Numbered from the stretch's first letter, positions 1-5,864 are shown. The stretch: DNA of 6,474 nt from Acinetobacter sp. UBA6641 (GCA_002455755.1 DKLL01000079.1:17163-23636); one strand, 5' to 3'. Notes: generated by a model not told the origin, from the sequence alone. Made by a program: numbers and translations.

Positions 1-1415
1 GCACGCACCACGCCCGTTTCGGTATTTAATACTTCAAACTCAATACGACGGTTTTTAAACTGTCCTTCAGCTGTTGCATTATCCGCTACAGGTTGTTCCG
101 AACCATACCCCATCGCTTGCAACTGAGACGGATCTACGCCCTGTTTAACCAGATAATCTACAATGGCTTGAGCACGTTTTTGTGATAATGCTTTATTCGC
201 CTCAGCATTGCCTACCGCATCTGTATGCCCTTTTACAGTTAATTGAACTTGTGGCGCACGTTTGATTAATGCAGCAGCCTGATCCAGAATCGGTTTATTG
301 GCCTCTGGAATCTCTGAACTTGCCGTAGCAAAATTGATAATCTGCATATTCAATGCGGTAGCAACATCCAGTGCCCGAATCTGTTCCGGATTAATTTCTG
401 CCAATGCTTTTTCTGCATTGCTATTGCCTTCAATGATTGCAGCCTGATTGTCTACCGGTGCTGACGCACTGCTCATTGCTGCTGCCTGAGTCAACACTGT
501 CATATTTTTTACCAGTGGCTTGATTTTCACTGCCAGCTGTTCAGCATCAGTCGGATTAGCCGTCACAATGGAAAGCTGATCACCCATCCAGGTTAATGAT
601 GCATTAGGTACACCTTTCAGCAGTTTCAATACACTTGGAATAGCATCCTGATCGATAAATTCTGAATGATAGCGGGTATTATTTTCCACGCCACAACCTA
701 TGTTGTGATTAAAAATTTGTTTAATTTGTTGTTGCAGGATATCTATATAACTTGCATTGCCGGAATATAATTGACATGTGATTAAATCGCCTGTCGAACC
801 GGTACTTAACTGTAATTTAGCGGGTTCACTACTTGCGGTTTCAGCGGGTATGCCACTTGCTGGAGCAGTATCCTGCTTATCGGAACATGATTTGAAAATT
901 AAAGCTAACAATGCAGCTAAAATAATGAAAGCAATCAAAGGCAGTAAAAAACCCGATTTCTTTTTTTCCTCAGTGACCCGATAGGGATCAACCGGTGGTG
1001 CTTGGTGTAAACTTTGTTCTGATGCCGTACTGACCCCTAAAGCACTTAACAATAATGGAGCCCAGTGTGGCAAGGAATTATATACTGCAGGCCAATGGCT
1101 TTCAATCAGATGGACGATCGCACCGGGTTCGGAAGATCCAGCCTCATCTTCCAGTACACCCAAGGTGGGTGCTATAGAACGATTTAAGGTCAACTCGATT
1201 GTTTCAGTCGGCATCGTACCGGAAACCTGTTGCAGAAACTCCTGCTTTAAAGTCGGGTTGACATTAAAGATATCTCCCAAACTTGGATTTAATTGATTCT
1301 GTAAATTTGCAATAAGGTCGGGTTTAGATCTGAAAATAGATAATAAAATGGGAAGAAAACTGCTCAATGCCTGACTTTTTTCACTTAGATGGGTAGTTTC
1401 TCCCTCCAGAACCAT
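1..1415 (-). CDS. OmpA-family membrane-anchored peptidoglycan-binding protein (runs off window edge)
   Basis: Open frame of 471 codons from the ATG at 1415 to the window edge; the C-terminus is outside. Numbering from that ATG, residues 1-150 are a predicted cytoplasmic domain with no signal peptide. Residues 155-173 (SGFLLPLIAFIILAALLAL) are one transmembrane helix. Residues about 200-305 are a periplasmic region resembling a BON domain, with Cys214 and Cys241 as a possible disulfide. An Ala-rich linker follows. Residues 355-465 are an OmpA C-terminal domain with GHTDAVG (396-402), LSQKRA (410-415) and NRRIEFEV (455-462); Asp399 and Arg414 fit the diaminopimelate-binding pair of the family. 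The order TM-BON-OmpA recalls mycobacterial ArfA (Rv0899), not a beta-barrel porin. It probably ties the inner membrane to the cell wall. The ATG at 1415 has no good ribosome binding site, and the better-placed start at 1460 is cut off by an amber codon (separate entry). The domain call is firm; the start and intactness are uncertain. Confidence 0.85.
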   Translation of the reverse strand, partial: MVLEGETTHLSEKSQALSSFLPILLSIFRSKPDLIANLQNQLNPSLGDIFNVNPTLKQEFLQQVSGTMPTETIELTLNRSIAPTLGVLEDEAGSSEPGAIVHLIESHWPAVYNSLPHWAPLLLSALGVSTASEQSLHQAPPVDPYRVTEEKKKSGFLLPLIAFIILAALLALIFKSCSDKQDTAPASGIPAETASSEPAKLQLSTGSTGDLITCQLYSGNASYIDILQQQIKQIFNHNIGCGVENNTRYHSEFIDQDAIPSVLKLLKGVPNASLTWMGDQLSIVTANPTDAEQLAVKIKPLVKNMTVLTQAAAMSSASAPVDNQAAIIEGNSNAEKALAEINPEQIRALDVATALNMQIINFATASSEIPEANKPILDQAAALIKRAPQVQLTVKGHTDAVGNAEANKALSQKRAQAIVDYLVKQGVDPSQLQAMGYGSEQPVADNATAEGQFKNRRIEFEVLNTETGVVR

Positions 1416-1427
1416 TGCAGATACTTT

Positions 1428-1460
1428 CTAATTTAATAAATCTATCAAATTCATGTTCAT
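1428..1460 (-). pseudogene. Amber-interrupted 5' end of the OmpA-family gene
   Basis: The ATG at 1460-1458 has a strong Shine-Dalgarno (AGAGGA, 7 nt spacing). It opens the peptide MNMNLIDLLN, then meets TAG at 1430-1428. This frame is the same one that continues as KVSAMVLEGETTHLSEKS into the OmpA-family protein, so the segment reads as the true N-terminus broken by one nonsense codon. A C-to-T change of a Gln CAG codon would be enough. Alternatives are a sequencing error, or a 10-codon leader peptide with reinitiation at the ATG 12 nt after the stop. Confidence 0.6.
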
Positions 1461-1467
1461 TCTTTAT

Positions 1468-1473
1468 TCCTCT
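1468..1473 (-). promoter_or_regulatory. Ribosome binding site for the ATG at 1460
   Basis: AGAGGA on the minus strand lies 7 nt before the ATG at 1460. It decides the intended start of the OmpA-family gene, because the downstream in-frame ATG at 1415 is preceded only by AGTATCTGCA, which has no anti-SD match. Confidence 0.6.
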
Positions 1474-1475
1474 TA

Positions 1476-1520
1476 TTTTTTTTAGCTGTCCTTTTTTAGT
1501 TTATCTGCTGCTTTTTTAGT
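1476..1520 (-). repeat. A-tract repeats in the OmpA-gene leader
   Basis: The + strand decamer CTTTTTTAGT occurs at 1491-1500 and again at 1511-1520, exactly 20 bp apart. A related TTTTTTTTAG lies at 1476-1485. In the minus-strand transcript these read as ACUAAAAAAG units, leaving a leader of nearly unstructured A-rich RNA. The role is unknown; intrinsic bending or RNA-binding protein sites are possible. Confidence 0.5.
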
Positions 1521-1531
1521 CTCTGTAAATA

Positions 1532-1562
1532 ATTGTATTAGTTGAATACTATTATTTTTCAA
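1532..1562 (-). promoter_or_regulatory. Possible promoter of the OmpA-family gene
   Basis: On the minus strand a TTGAAA -35 box (1562-1557, 5 of 6 to consensus) is followed after 19 bp by TACAAT (1537-1532, 5 of 6). The spacer is longer than the ideal 17 bp. The -35 lies directly behind the poly-U end of the lipoprotein terminator, where a promoter for the next unit would be expected. The implied leader is about 65 nt and A-rich. Confidence 0.35.
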
Positions 1563-1563
1563 C

Positions 1564-1592
1564 AATAAAAAAAGCCAGCCGAAGCTGACTTT
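1564..1592 (-). terminator. Rho-independent terminator of the lipoprotein operon
   Basis: The minus-strand transcript forms AGUCAGC-UUCG-GCUGGCU (1590-1573), a 7-bp stem with a stable UUCG tetraloop and one U-G wobble, followed by seven U (1573-1567, the first shared with the stem). Read the other way the wobble becomes a C-A mismatch and the tail is poor, so it acts mainly on the minus strand. It begins 14 nt after the stop codon of the LprI-type lipoprotein. It is identical over 26 bp to the terminator at 3354-3379. Confidence 0.88.
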
Positions 1593-1605
1593 AGTGTAAT
1601 AAATA

Positions 1606-2508
1606 TCAAGGTTCTAAATAATAGATTTTCTGACGCAACTCGGATGTCCGTTGTGTGGTCATGTTCATTTCACAATTCAATCTATACACATCAGGGTTTT
1701 CTGCATTAGAACTTTCCAATTTACATTCCAACTCACGTTTTTTCAGCCAAATTCTTTGCTCATCCAGCAACTGAGCGCGCACTTCCTTAGTAGTTGAATT
1801 CCACACCAGATTTAAATTTTCATTGGCTTTATCTAAATTGGTTTTCGCTTCTGAAATTAATACTGTTTGATATTCCTGCGCTGCTGCCTCTTCATCTGCA
1901 ACTCGCTTTATTTCATCCTGTTTTGCAACTTCAGCAGCATTTAAACGTGCATTTTTAACTAAAGAATCAACTGCGATATCTCTCACAAAATAAGCCAAGG
2001 CATCCGGATTCTCTAAAGTCACATACACTTTTTTCCCATCATCTGTAGGCTGAACCAAATATTCAATTTCTTTTTTCAACTGGTTAGCTTCAAAAGACAG
2101 ATCTGATAAAACTGCAGCTTGAGCAGTATTATTTTCATCATAAACAGCACGTGCGGCATCGGCATCTTTAATCATCTGATCTGGAACATTAACGACAAAT
2201 TCCGTTGCACAATACTGTTTTTTACTATTAGGATCCGAATTATTTGTTCGAACATCATTCACGTTAAAAGTAATTTGCTGAAGCGTACTTCTCAGTTTCC
2301 CCATATCAATCGTAACATTTTCAGTATTGATCAGTTCCTTAACCCGTTCTGCCGAAATATCACTCACCGTTTTACTGAAACTTTCAACGACTAACTGTTT
2401 TGCAGTTTCATCATCACATTTAACGGAAGTACCGGTAATTGATTGTACTTTGTCACATCCCGATACCACTAAAGTACTGCACAATAATGCGAAGAATTTA
2501 AATTTCAT
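1606..2508 (-). CDS. Lipoprotein with paralogous N-domain and C-terminal LprI/DUF1311-type domain
   Basis: 300 aa. Residues 1-17 are a lipoprotein signal ending in the lipobox VSGC; Cys18 would be lipidated and is followed by Asp19, an inner-membrane retention signal under the E. coli Lol rule. Residues 29-165 match the upstream lipoprotein: VKCDDE (29-34), DPNSKKQYC (92-100), QPTDDGKKV (153-161). Cys31 and Cys100 are kept in both and may form a disulfide. Residues 190-235 are charged, Ala-rich and probably helical. Residues 216-300 carry the LprI/DUF1311 pattern: Q251, W254, R258, C262, then C279, T284/T285, R287 and L291. LprI of mycobacteria is described as a lysozyme inhibitor, so an envelope-protection role is possible but unproven. 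The start is set by the lipobox and by AGGA 5 nt upstream. It follows its paralog by 46 bp without a clear terminator, so the two are probably co-transcribed. The protein as a whole is not one I recognise by name. Confidence 0.88.
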   Translation of the reverse strand: MKFKFFALLCSTLVVSGCDKVQSITGTSVKCDDETAKQLVVESFSKTVSDISAERVKELINTENVTIDMGKLRSTLQQITFNVNDVRTNNSDPNSKKQYCATEFVVNVPDQMIKDADAARAVYDENNTAQAAVLSDLSFEANQLKKEIEYLVQPTDDGKKVYVTLENPDALAYFVRDIAVDSLVKNARLNAAEVAKQDEIKRVADEEAAAQEYQTVLISEAKTNLDKANENLNLVWNSTTKEVRAQLLDEQRIWLKKRELECKLESSNAENPDVYRLNCEMNMTTQRTSELRQKIYYLEP

Positions 2509-2554
2509 AATGATCCTATTTTTAATTCAATTATATTTAAAAAACCCATGATGA

Positions 2555-3289
2555 CTATTCTTCGTAATAACCTTCTTCTGCTGCAGCTGTAGCTTGTTGT
2601 GCAGCCCATTCTGCCTCGTCAGCAGCTTCGATAGTTTCACTACCTGCATCATAAGTTGCATTGTTGGCATTATTTCTTGGGGTTACCGCTTTACTGGCTT
2701 CCAGATTTTTAATCTGATTTTTTTCAATTTGCGGTTTTAAAAATGCATAAGTTAGAGTTTCTGAAAGTAAAGTTTGCATATTTGAAGTATTTTTAAGTAC
2801 AGCTAAAACTTTATCTCCCTTATCCGTAGGTTGCAGTACATACTCGAGTGTTAAATGAACCTTTTTATTGTCATACTTCACACCTAAATTATTGGCATGT
2901 TCTTCTACACTTACGGCATTCACCTTAGCCCGAGCTTCATCTGATTTTTTGACTAAATCTGAAGGTATTGTTGCTGTTAAATTGAGTGAACATGAAGTTT
3001 TTGGACTATTTGGATCAATAAAATCTGTTCTACTATCAAGCAAGCTAAATTGAATATTCTTTGCTGAGAGCTTAAGTTTTGCTGGATCTAAATCTTTAAT
3101 TGAGCCATCTTTAATTAATGTTTTAAGTTCGTGATCTAAAGATTGCACCAAGTCATCATTTAATATTTGAGTAACTAATGATAGCGCGGACTCATCATCA
3201 CATTTAACATGCTTGGAAAAAAGGTTATTACATCCCGTTAAAGCTAAAGTGGATGCCAGCACAACCAAAATTTTATTGTTAAGTTTCAT
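2555..3289 (-). CDS. Lipoprotein, paralog of the neighbouring LprI-type lipoprotein but lacking that domain
   Basis: 244 aa, function unknown. Residues 1-19 are a signal peptide with lipobox LTGC; Cys20 is the lipid site and is followed by Asn21-Asn22, which by the E. coli rule would permit export to the outer membrane. The core aligns with the downstream lipoprotein at nearly the same positions: VKCDDE (28-33), FSLLDSRT (81-88), DPNSPKTSC (92-100), DEAR (117-120), QPTDKGDKV (153-161). Cys30 and Cys100 are the conserved pair. From about residue 200 it diverges into a low-complexity acidic, Ala-rich tail ending EEGYYEE where the paralog has its LprI domain. A GAGGG ribosome site lies 7 nt before the ATG, and the gene has its own promoter just behind the pyr terminator. 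It is probably the first gene of a two-gene operon. Tandem duplication with gain or loss of the C-terminal domain is the simplest history. Confidence 0.86.
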   Translation of the reverse strand: MKLNNKILVVLASTLALTGCNNLFSKHVKCDDESALSLVTQILNDDLVQSLDHELKTLIKDGSIKDLDPAKLKLSAKNIQFSLLDSRTDFIDPNSPKTSCSLNLTATIPSDLVKKSDEARAKVNAVSVEEHANNLGVKYDNKKVHLTLEYVLQPTDKGDKVLAVLKNTSNMQTLLSETLTYAFLKPQIEKNQIKNLEASKAVTPRNNANNATYDAGSETIEAADEAEWAAQQATAAAEEGYYEE

Positions 3290-3296
3290 TAATATA

Positions 3297-3344
3297 CCCT
3301 CAATTGTTTACATAATTATAAACAAAATTATCAAAAAATAACAA
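3297..3344 (-). promoter_or_regulatory. Promoter and ribosome binding site of the lipoprotein operon
   Basis: On the minus strand TTGTTA (3344-3339, 4 of 6) is followed after 18 bp by a perfect TATAAT (3320-3315). The predicted start of transcription near 3308 gives a leader of about 20 nt, containing GAGGG (3301-3297) 7 nt before the ATG at 3289. The promoter starts 10 bp past the poly-U end of the pyr terminator, a very compact junction. Confidence 0.7.
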
Positions 3345-3353
3345 TTTGATCAC

Positions 3354-3381
3354 AAAAAAAGCCAGCCGAAGCTGACTTTTT
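3354..3381 (-). terminator. Rho-independent terminator of the pyrB-pyrC' operon
   Basis: The minus-strand transcript forms AGUCAGC-UUCG-GCUGGCU (3377-3360) followed by seven U (3360-3354, the first shared with the stem). The stem starts 31 nt after the pyrC' stop codon. Its A-rich 5' flank (3381-3377 on this strand) could pair with the U tail to lengthen the stem. The 26 bp from 3354 to 3379 are identical to the terminator at 1567-1592. Confidence 0.88.
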
Positions 3382-3408
3382 AAAATTTACAAAAAAGAAT
3401 TAAGACAT

Positions 3409-4644
3409 TTAAACCGCGAAAGTTTTAACTGCTTTACCCACCACTTTTTGGTTAATCAGTGGCGTATTTTTGCCTTGAGACAGAATGCTCTCTTTGCTGA
3501 GCGTCCATTCAAGTTGAGGGTCAATCAACACCCAACCCGCTTCTTCAGTCCAGCGTTTCAACATGTTGGCTACTTTTGCTGGAGCAACAGTGACTTTTTC
3601 TACCCACTCTAAAGGTTCAAAAAAGCCTTCGTTAACAAGCAGAATCCCAAATGGTACAAAAGTATCAAATGCAGTAAAACCGGGCTGAGTTTCAGCAAAT
3701 GGCGCCATTTTTGCAGAGCTGCTGAGTGGTTCATGATGAGTGGTAATTGCATCAATTACCCCATCTTTCACACCTTGACGCAGCAACTCTTTGTCTTGCT
3801 CAGAACGTAAAGGAGGACGTACATGGGCCAATGAGTTAAAGCCATCGATGAGCTGATCGGTTAGATGTAACTGATGCATGGCTACATCGCAAGTTACTGG
3901 CAAACCTTTTTCTTTTGCAATGCGAATCAATTCAACAGAAGCACCACATGACAACAAGCCAAAGTGGGCACGCACACCTGTGGCTTCAATCATGAGCAGA
4001 TATTTTGCAATGGCCACAGTTTCTGCCAAAGCAGGAATCATCGGCAAGCCCTGACGTGAAGCGATGAAACCTTCATGTACACAGCCGTCTTTGGCAATTT
4101 GTGGCTCTTCCGCATAAAACACCACGGTCATGTTTAAACCGGCTGCGTATTCAAGGGTACGAATCACCACATCATCGTCGGCAAATGGTGCATTGGCATT
4201 GGAAACCGCGGTACAGCCCCCTTTTTTCAAGCCAGCCATATTGGCAGGTTGATGTCCTTTCAAGCCTTGGGTTTGCGCGCCAATCACTTCTAGGTAAATC
4301 CCACCATCCAGCATGGCTTTTTCAACCAGGCCGTGAATGAGTGCACCATTGTCTTGAACAATCGGTTTTGAGTCTGGCGGAGTAAATACATGCAGAATAC
4401 CGTTAGCACGTGCAGCCTTCCCTTCAGACTTCAATGTCCCGTGCTGTTGCTGACCCGGTTCACGTAAACGTGCACACAAGTCCACCATGGTAGGCATCAG
4501 CCATTTACCTTGACCATCAATGGTTTCAGTCACATTATTTGATTCAGCAACCAATTTGCCATTTTCAAGATAAACCGTTTTTACGCTGTCGGTTTTGTTG
4601 ATTGGGTCCAAGACACGTACATTTTCAATTTTTACAATACTCAT
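3409..4644 (-). CDS. pyrC': PyrC': catalytically dead dihydroorotase-like subunit of aspartate transcarbamoylase
   Basis: 411 aa with the amidohydrolase fold of dihydroorotase, but its metal site is gone. The family motif D-x-H-x-H-x-R-x-P reads DLCARLREPG (55-64), so both His are replaced by Cys57 and Arg59. The later His ligands appear as Tyr177 in FYAEE and Leu230 in HFGLLS, and the catalytic Asp of TDHAP is His303 in TTHHEP. In Pseudomonas putida such a PyrC' (also called PyrX) makes no dihydroorotate but is needed to assemble the dodecameric ATCase with PyrB; the same role is inferred here. A working dihydroorotase must then be encoded elsewhere. The start is taken as the ATG at 4644, 10 nt after the pyrB stop, giving MSIVKIENVRVLDP. 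A TTG 7 codons earlier would overlap pyrB and is less likely. Shine-Dalgarno is weak (AAGAGA), which suggests translational coupling to pyrB. Automated annotation would probably call it plain dihydroorotase. Confidence 0.93.
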   Translation of the reverse strand: MSIVKIENVRVLDPINKTDSVKTVYLENGKLVAESNNVTETIDGQGKWLMPTMVDLCARLREPGQQQHGTLKSEGKAARANGILHVFTPPDSKPIVQDNGALIHGLVEKAMLDGGIYLEVIGAQTQGLKGHQPANMAGLKKGGCTAVSNANAPFADDDVVIRTLEYAAGLNMTVVFYAEEPQIAKDGCVHEGFIASRQGLPMIPALAETVAIAKYLLMIEATGVRAHFGLLSCGASVELIRIAKEKGLPVTCDVAMHQLHLTDQLIDGFNSLAHVRPPLRSEQDKELLRQGVKDGVIDAITTHHEPLSSSAKMAPFAETQPGFTAFDTFVPFGILLVNEGFFEPLEWVEKVTVAPAKVANMLKRWTEEAGWVLIDPQLEWTLSKESILSQGKNTPLINQKVVGKAVKTFAV

Positions 4645-4654
4645 GACTTTTCTC

Positions 4655-5671
4655 TTATCCCGCAACTGCTTCTAACAAACCTTTTTCTTGCAACTGACCT
4701 TGCATGGCCAGAGCCAATACCGCCATACGTACTGCAATACCGTTGGTCACCTGATTTAAAATCACCGACTGAGTACCATCGGCAATACTGGAATCAATTT
4801 CCACACCACGGTTCATCGGTCCCGGGTGCATCACGATGCAATCCGGTTTCGCCATAGCCAGACGTTCTTTGTTCAGGCCGTACATTTTGTAGAATTCAGC
4901 TTGTGAAGATAGCGCTGGCGAATCAATACGTTCATTTTGAATACGCAAGGTGATGATCACGTCACAATCTTTAATACCCTCTTCCATGTTGTTAAATAGG
5001 CGAACATCTTCACCGTATTCAGCAAAACCGTAAGGCAGCAAGGTATTTGGCGCAATCACACGAATGTCTTTACAGCCTAGTGTTTGCAATGCCGCAACAT
5101 CAGAACGCGCCACGCGTGAATGCTTGATGTCACCGATAATGGCAATGCTGATATCTTCAAAATTCTTTTTGGTTTCACGGCGAATGGTCAGCATGTCCAG
5201 CATCGCTTGTGTCGGATGGGCATGACGGCCATCGCCGGCATTAATAATCGCGACATTGGGGCAGACATCTTTGGCAATAAAATGCGGCGCACCTGAAGAT
5301 GAATGACGCACCACAAAAATGTCGGTTGCCATGGCTTCCAAGTTCCACAGCGTGTCACGCAGGGTTTCGCCTTTAGAGGTACTTGAACGGGCAATATCAA
5401 TGTTCAATACATTGGCGGAAAGACGCTTTGCAGCTGCCTCAAAAGTGGTGCGGGTACGGGTAGAATTTTCAAAAAACAGGTTCATTACCGTACGACCTTC
5501 GAGAAGATTATTGGTAATCAGCTGATTTTGGTCATTAAAAAAGGACTGCGCAGTGTCCAATATTTTTGTGAGGGTTTCTTTAGAAAGGCCTTCGATGGTG
5601 AGGAAGTGTTTTAAGTTACCATCCCGGTTGAGTTGAATCTGGCTCGGAGTATGCAATGCCGCCAAGTGCAT
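4655..5671 (-). CDS. pyrB: Aspartate carbamoyltransferase catalytic subunit
   Basis: 338 aa. It joins carbamoyl phosphate and L-aspartate to give N-carbamoyl-aspartate, the committed step of de novo pyrimidine synthesis in the cytoplasm. Active-site residues are complete: the carbamoyl-phosphate loop STRTR (70-74), the 80s-loop Lys in STSKGETL (Lys100), Arg122 in VRHS, the HPTQ motif (His152 to Gln155), Arg186 in SRVARS, Arg243 and Gln245 in LRIQNERI, and the [11 protein letters not shown] segment (282-292). The N-terminal extension of about 20 residues is typical of the Pseudomonas-type enzyme, where this region takes part in nucleotide regulation; no pyrI regulatory gene is present. The start ATG has AAGGAA 6 nt upstream. 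The next gene, pyrC', begins 10 nt after the stop. Expression probably starts from the TATAAT promoter at 5701-5729; the leader of about 23 nt is too short for a UMP/UTP attenuator. Confidence 0.97.
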   Translation of the reverse strand: MHLAALHTPSQIQLNRDGNLKHFLTIEGLSKETLTKILDTAQSFFNDQNQLITNNLLEGRTVMNLFFENSTRTRTTFEAAAKRLSANVLNIDIARSSTSKGETLRDTLWNLEAMATDIFVVRHSSSGAPHFIAKDVCPNVAIINAGDGRHAHPTQAMLDMLTIRRETKKNFEDISIAIIGDIKHSRVARSDVAALQTLGCKDIRVIAPNTLLPYGFAEYGEDVRLFNNMEEGIKDCDVIITLRIQNERIDSPALSSQAEFYKMYGLNKERLAMAKPDCIVMHPGPMNRGVEIDSSIADGTQSVILNQVTNGIAVRMAVLALAMQGQLQEKGLLEAVAG

Positions 5672-5677
5672 GAGAGA

Positions 5678-5729
5678 TTCCTTATACGTTAAGTCAACGT
5701 ATTATACAGATATTCCCTATTTGTGGCAG
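5678..5729 (-). promoter_or_regulatory. pyrB promoter and ribosome binding site
   Basis: On the minus strand CTGCCA (5729-5724, 4 of 6 to the -35 consensus) is followed after 17 bp by a perfect TATAAT (5706-5701). Transcription would begin near 5694, giving a leader of about 23 nt that contains AAGGAA (5683-5678) 6 nt before the ATG. There is no room for an attenuator peptide or a riboswitch. Confidence 0.7.
5684..5702. promoter_or_regulatory. Dyad overlapping the pyrB -10 box and start site (possible operator)
   Basis: ATACGTT-N5-AACGTAT is a perfect inverted repeat with 7-bp arms. It overlaps the last two bases of TATAAT and covers the predicted transcription start, where a bound repressor would block RNA polymerase. 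The protein that might bind it is unknown. Confidence 0.4.
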
Positions 5730-5743
5730 TTGAAGTTTTCAAC
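5729..5743. promoter_or_regulatory. Dyad at the upstream edge of the pyrB -35 box
   Basis: GTTGAA-GTT-TTCAAC is a perfect inverted repeat with 6-bp arms, touching the -35 box at 5729. An 8-bp palindrome ACAATTGT (5742-5749) adjoins it. The dyad centre is 43 bp, about four helical turns, from the centre of the downstream dyad at 5684-5702. Short dyads arise by chance in AT-rich DNA, so function is uncertain. Confidence 0.3.
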
Positions 5744-5773
5744 AATTGTGCAAAAAAGCCTTAGATAATTGTA

Positions 5774-5799
5774 GATCATTAAAATGGATCATGAAAATC
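5774..5799. repeat. 13-bp tandem repeat GATCATnAAAATn
   Basis: GATCATTAAAATG (5774-5786) is directly followed by GATCATGAAAATC (5787-5799), 11 of 13 identical. A further GATCATTATTAAAA lies at 5897-5910. These are in the gap between pyrB and the small upstream gene, about 70 bp upstream of the pyrB -10. Role unknown. Confidence 0.5.
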
Positions 5800-5826
5800 C
5801 TATCCAGTATTTCAATGAGATAATTT

Positions 5827-5864
5827 AAACCCGATTCATCACGACAGCCTCATCATCGGGTTTT
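5827..5864 (-). terminator. Hairpin, probable terminator of the small upstream gene
   Basis: AAACCCGAT (5827-5835) pairs perfectly with ATCGGGTTT (5855-5863) around a 19-nt loop. On the minus strand the stem is followed by AAATTATCTC, a poor U tail; on the plus strand by TAAAATC. It lies about 100 nt past the stop of the 113-aa gene. It may be a weak bidirectional terminator or an RNA structure. The loop is longer than usual for an intrinsic terminator. Confidence 0.4.

Noticed and set aside
957..967. T-run (T7) in the OmpA-family gene as a phase-variation tract
   Set aside because: The frame reads through it intact and seven bases is too short to stand out in AT-rich DNA.
778..984. Plus-strand open frame of 68 codons
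   Set aside because: It lies antisense within the continuous OmpA-family frame and shows no domain of its own; a shadow.
2119..2551. Two overlapping plus-strand open frames opposite the LprI-type lipoprotein
   Set aside because: Antisense to a gene with clear lipobox and domain; compositionally shadows.
2868..3053. Plus-strand open frame of 61 codons opposite the first lipoprotein
   Set aside because: Antisense to the conserved core of the paralog family; no independent support.
3306..3323. GTTTA-N8-TAAAC dyad across the -10 of the lipoprotein promoter
   Set aside because: Only 5-bp arms made of A/T-rich sequence around TATAAT; expected by chance.
4101..4340. Plus-strand open frame opposite pyrC'
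   Set aside because: No ribosome site and no recognisable sequence; the opposite strand is a well-matched pyrC'.
3409..4644. Active dihydroorotase (true pyrC)
   Set aside because: The HxH motif and the other metal ligands are replaced, so catalysis is not expected.
4645..4665. Upstream TTG start for pyrC' giving a 418-aa protein
   Set aside because: It would overlap the end of pyrB and adds residues with no match to the fold; the ATG at 4644 begins the usual first beta strand.
5188..5525. Open frames overlapping pyrB on both strands
   Set aside because: They fall in other frames of the fully conserved pyrB.
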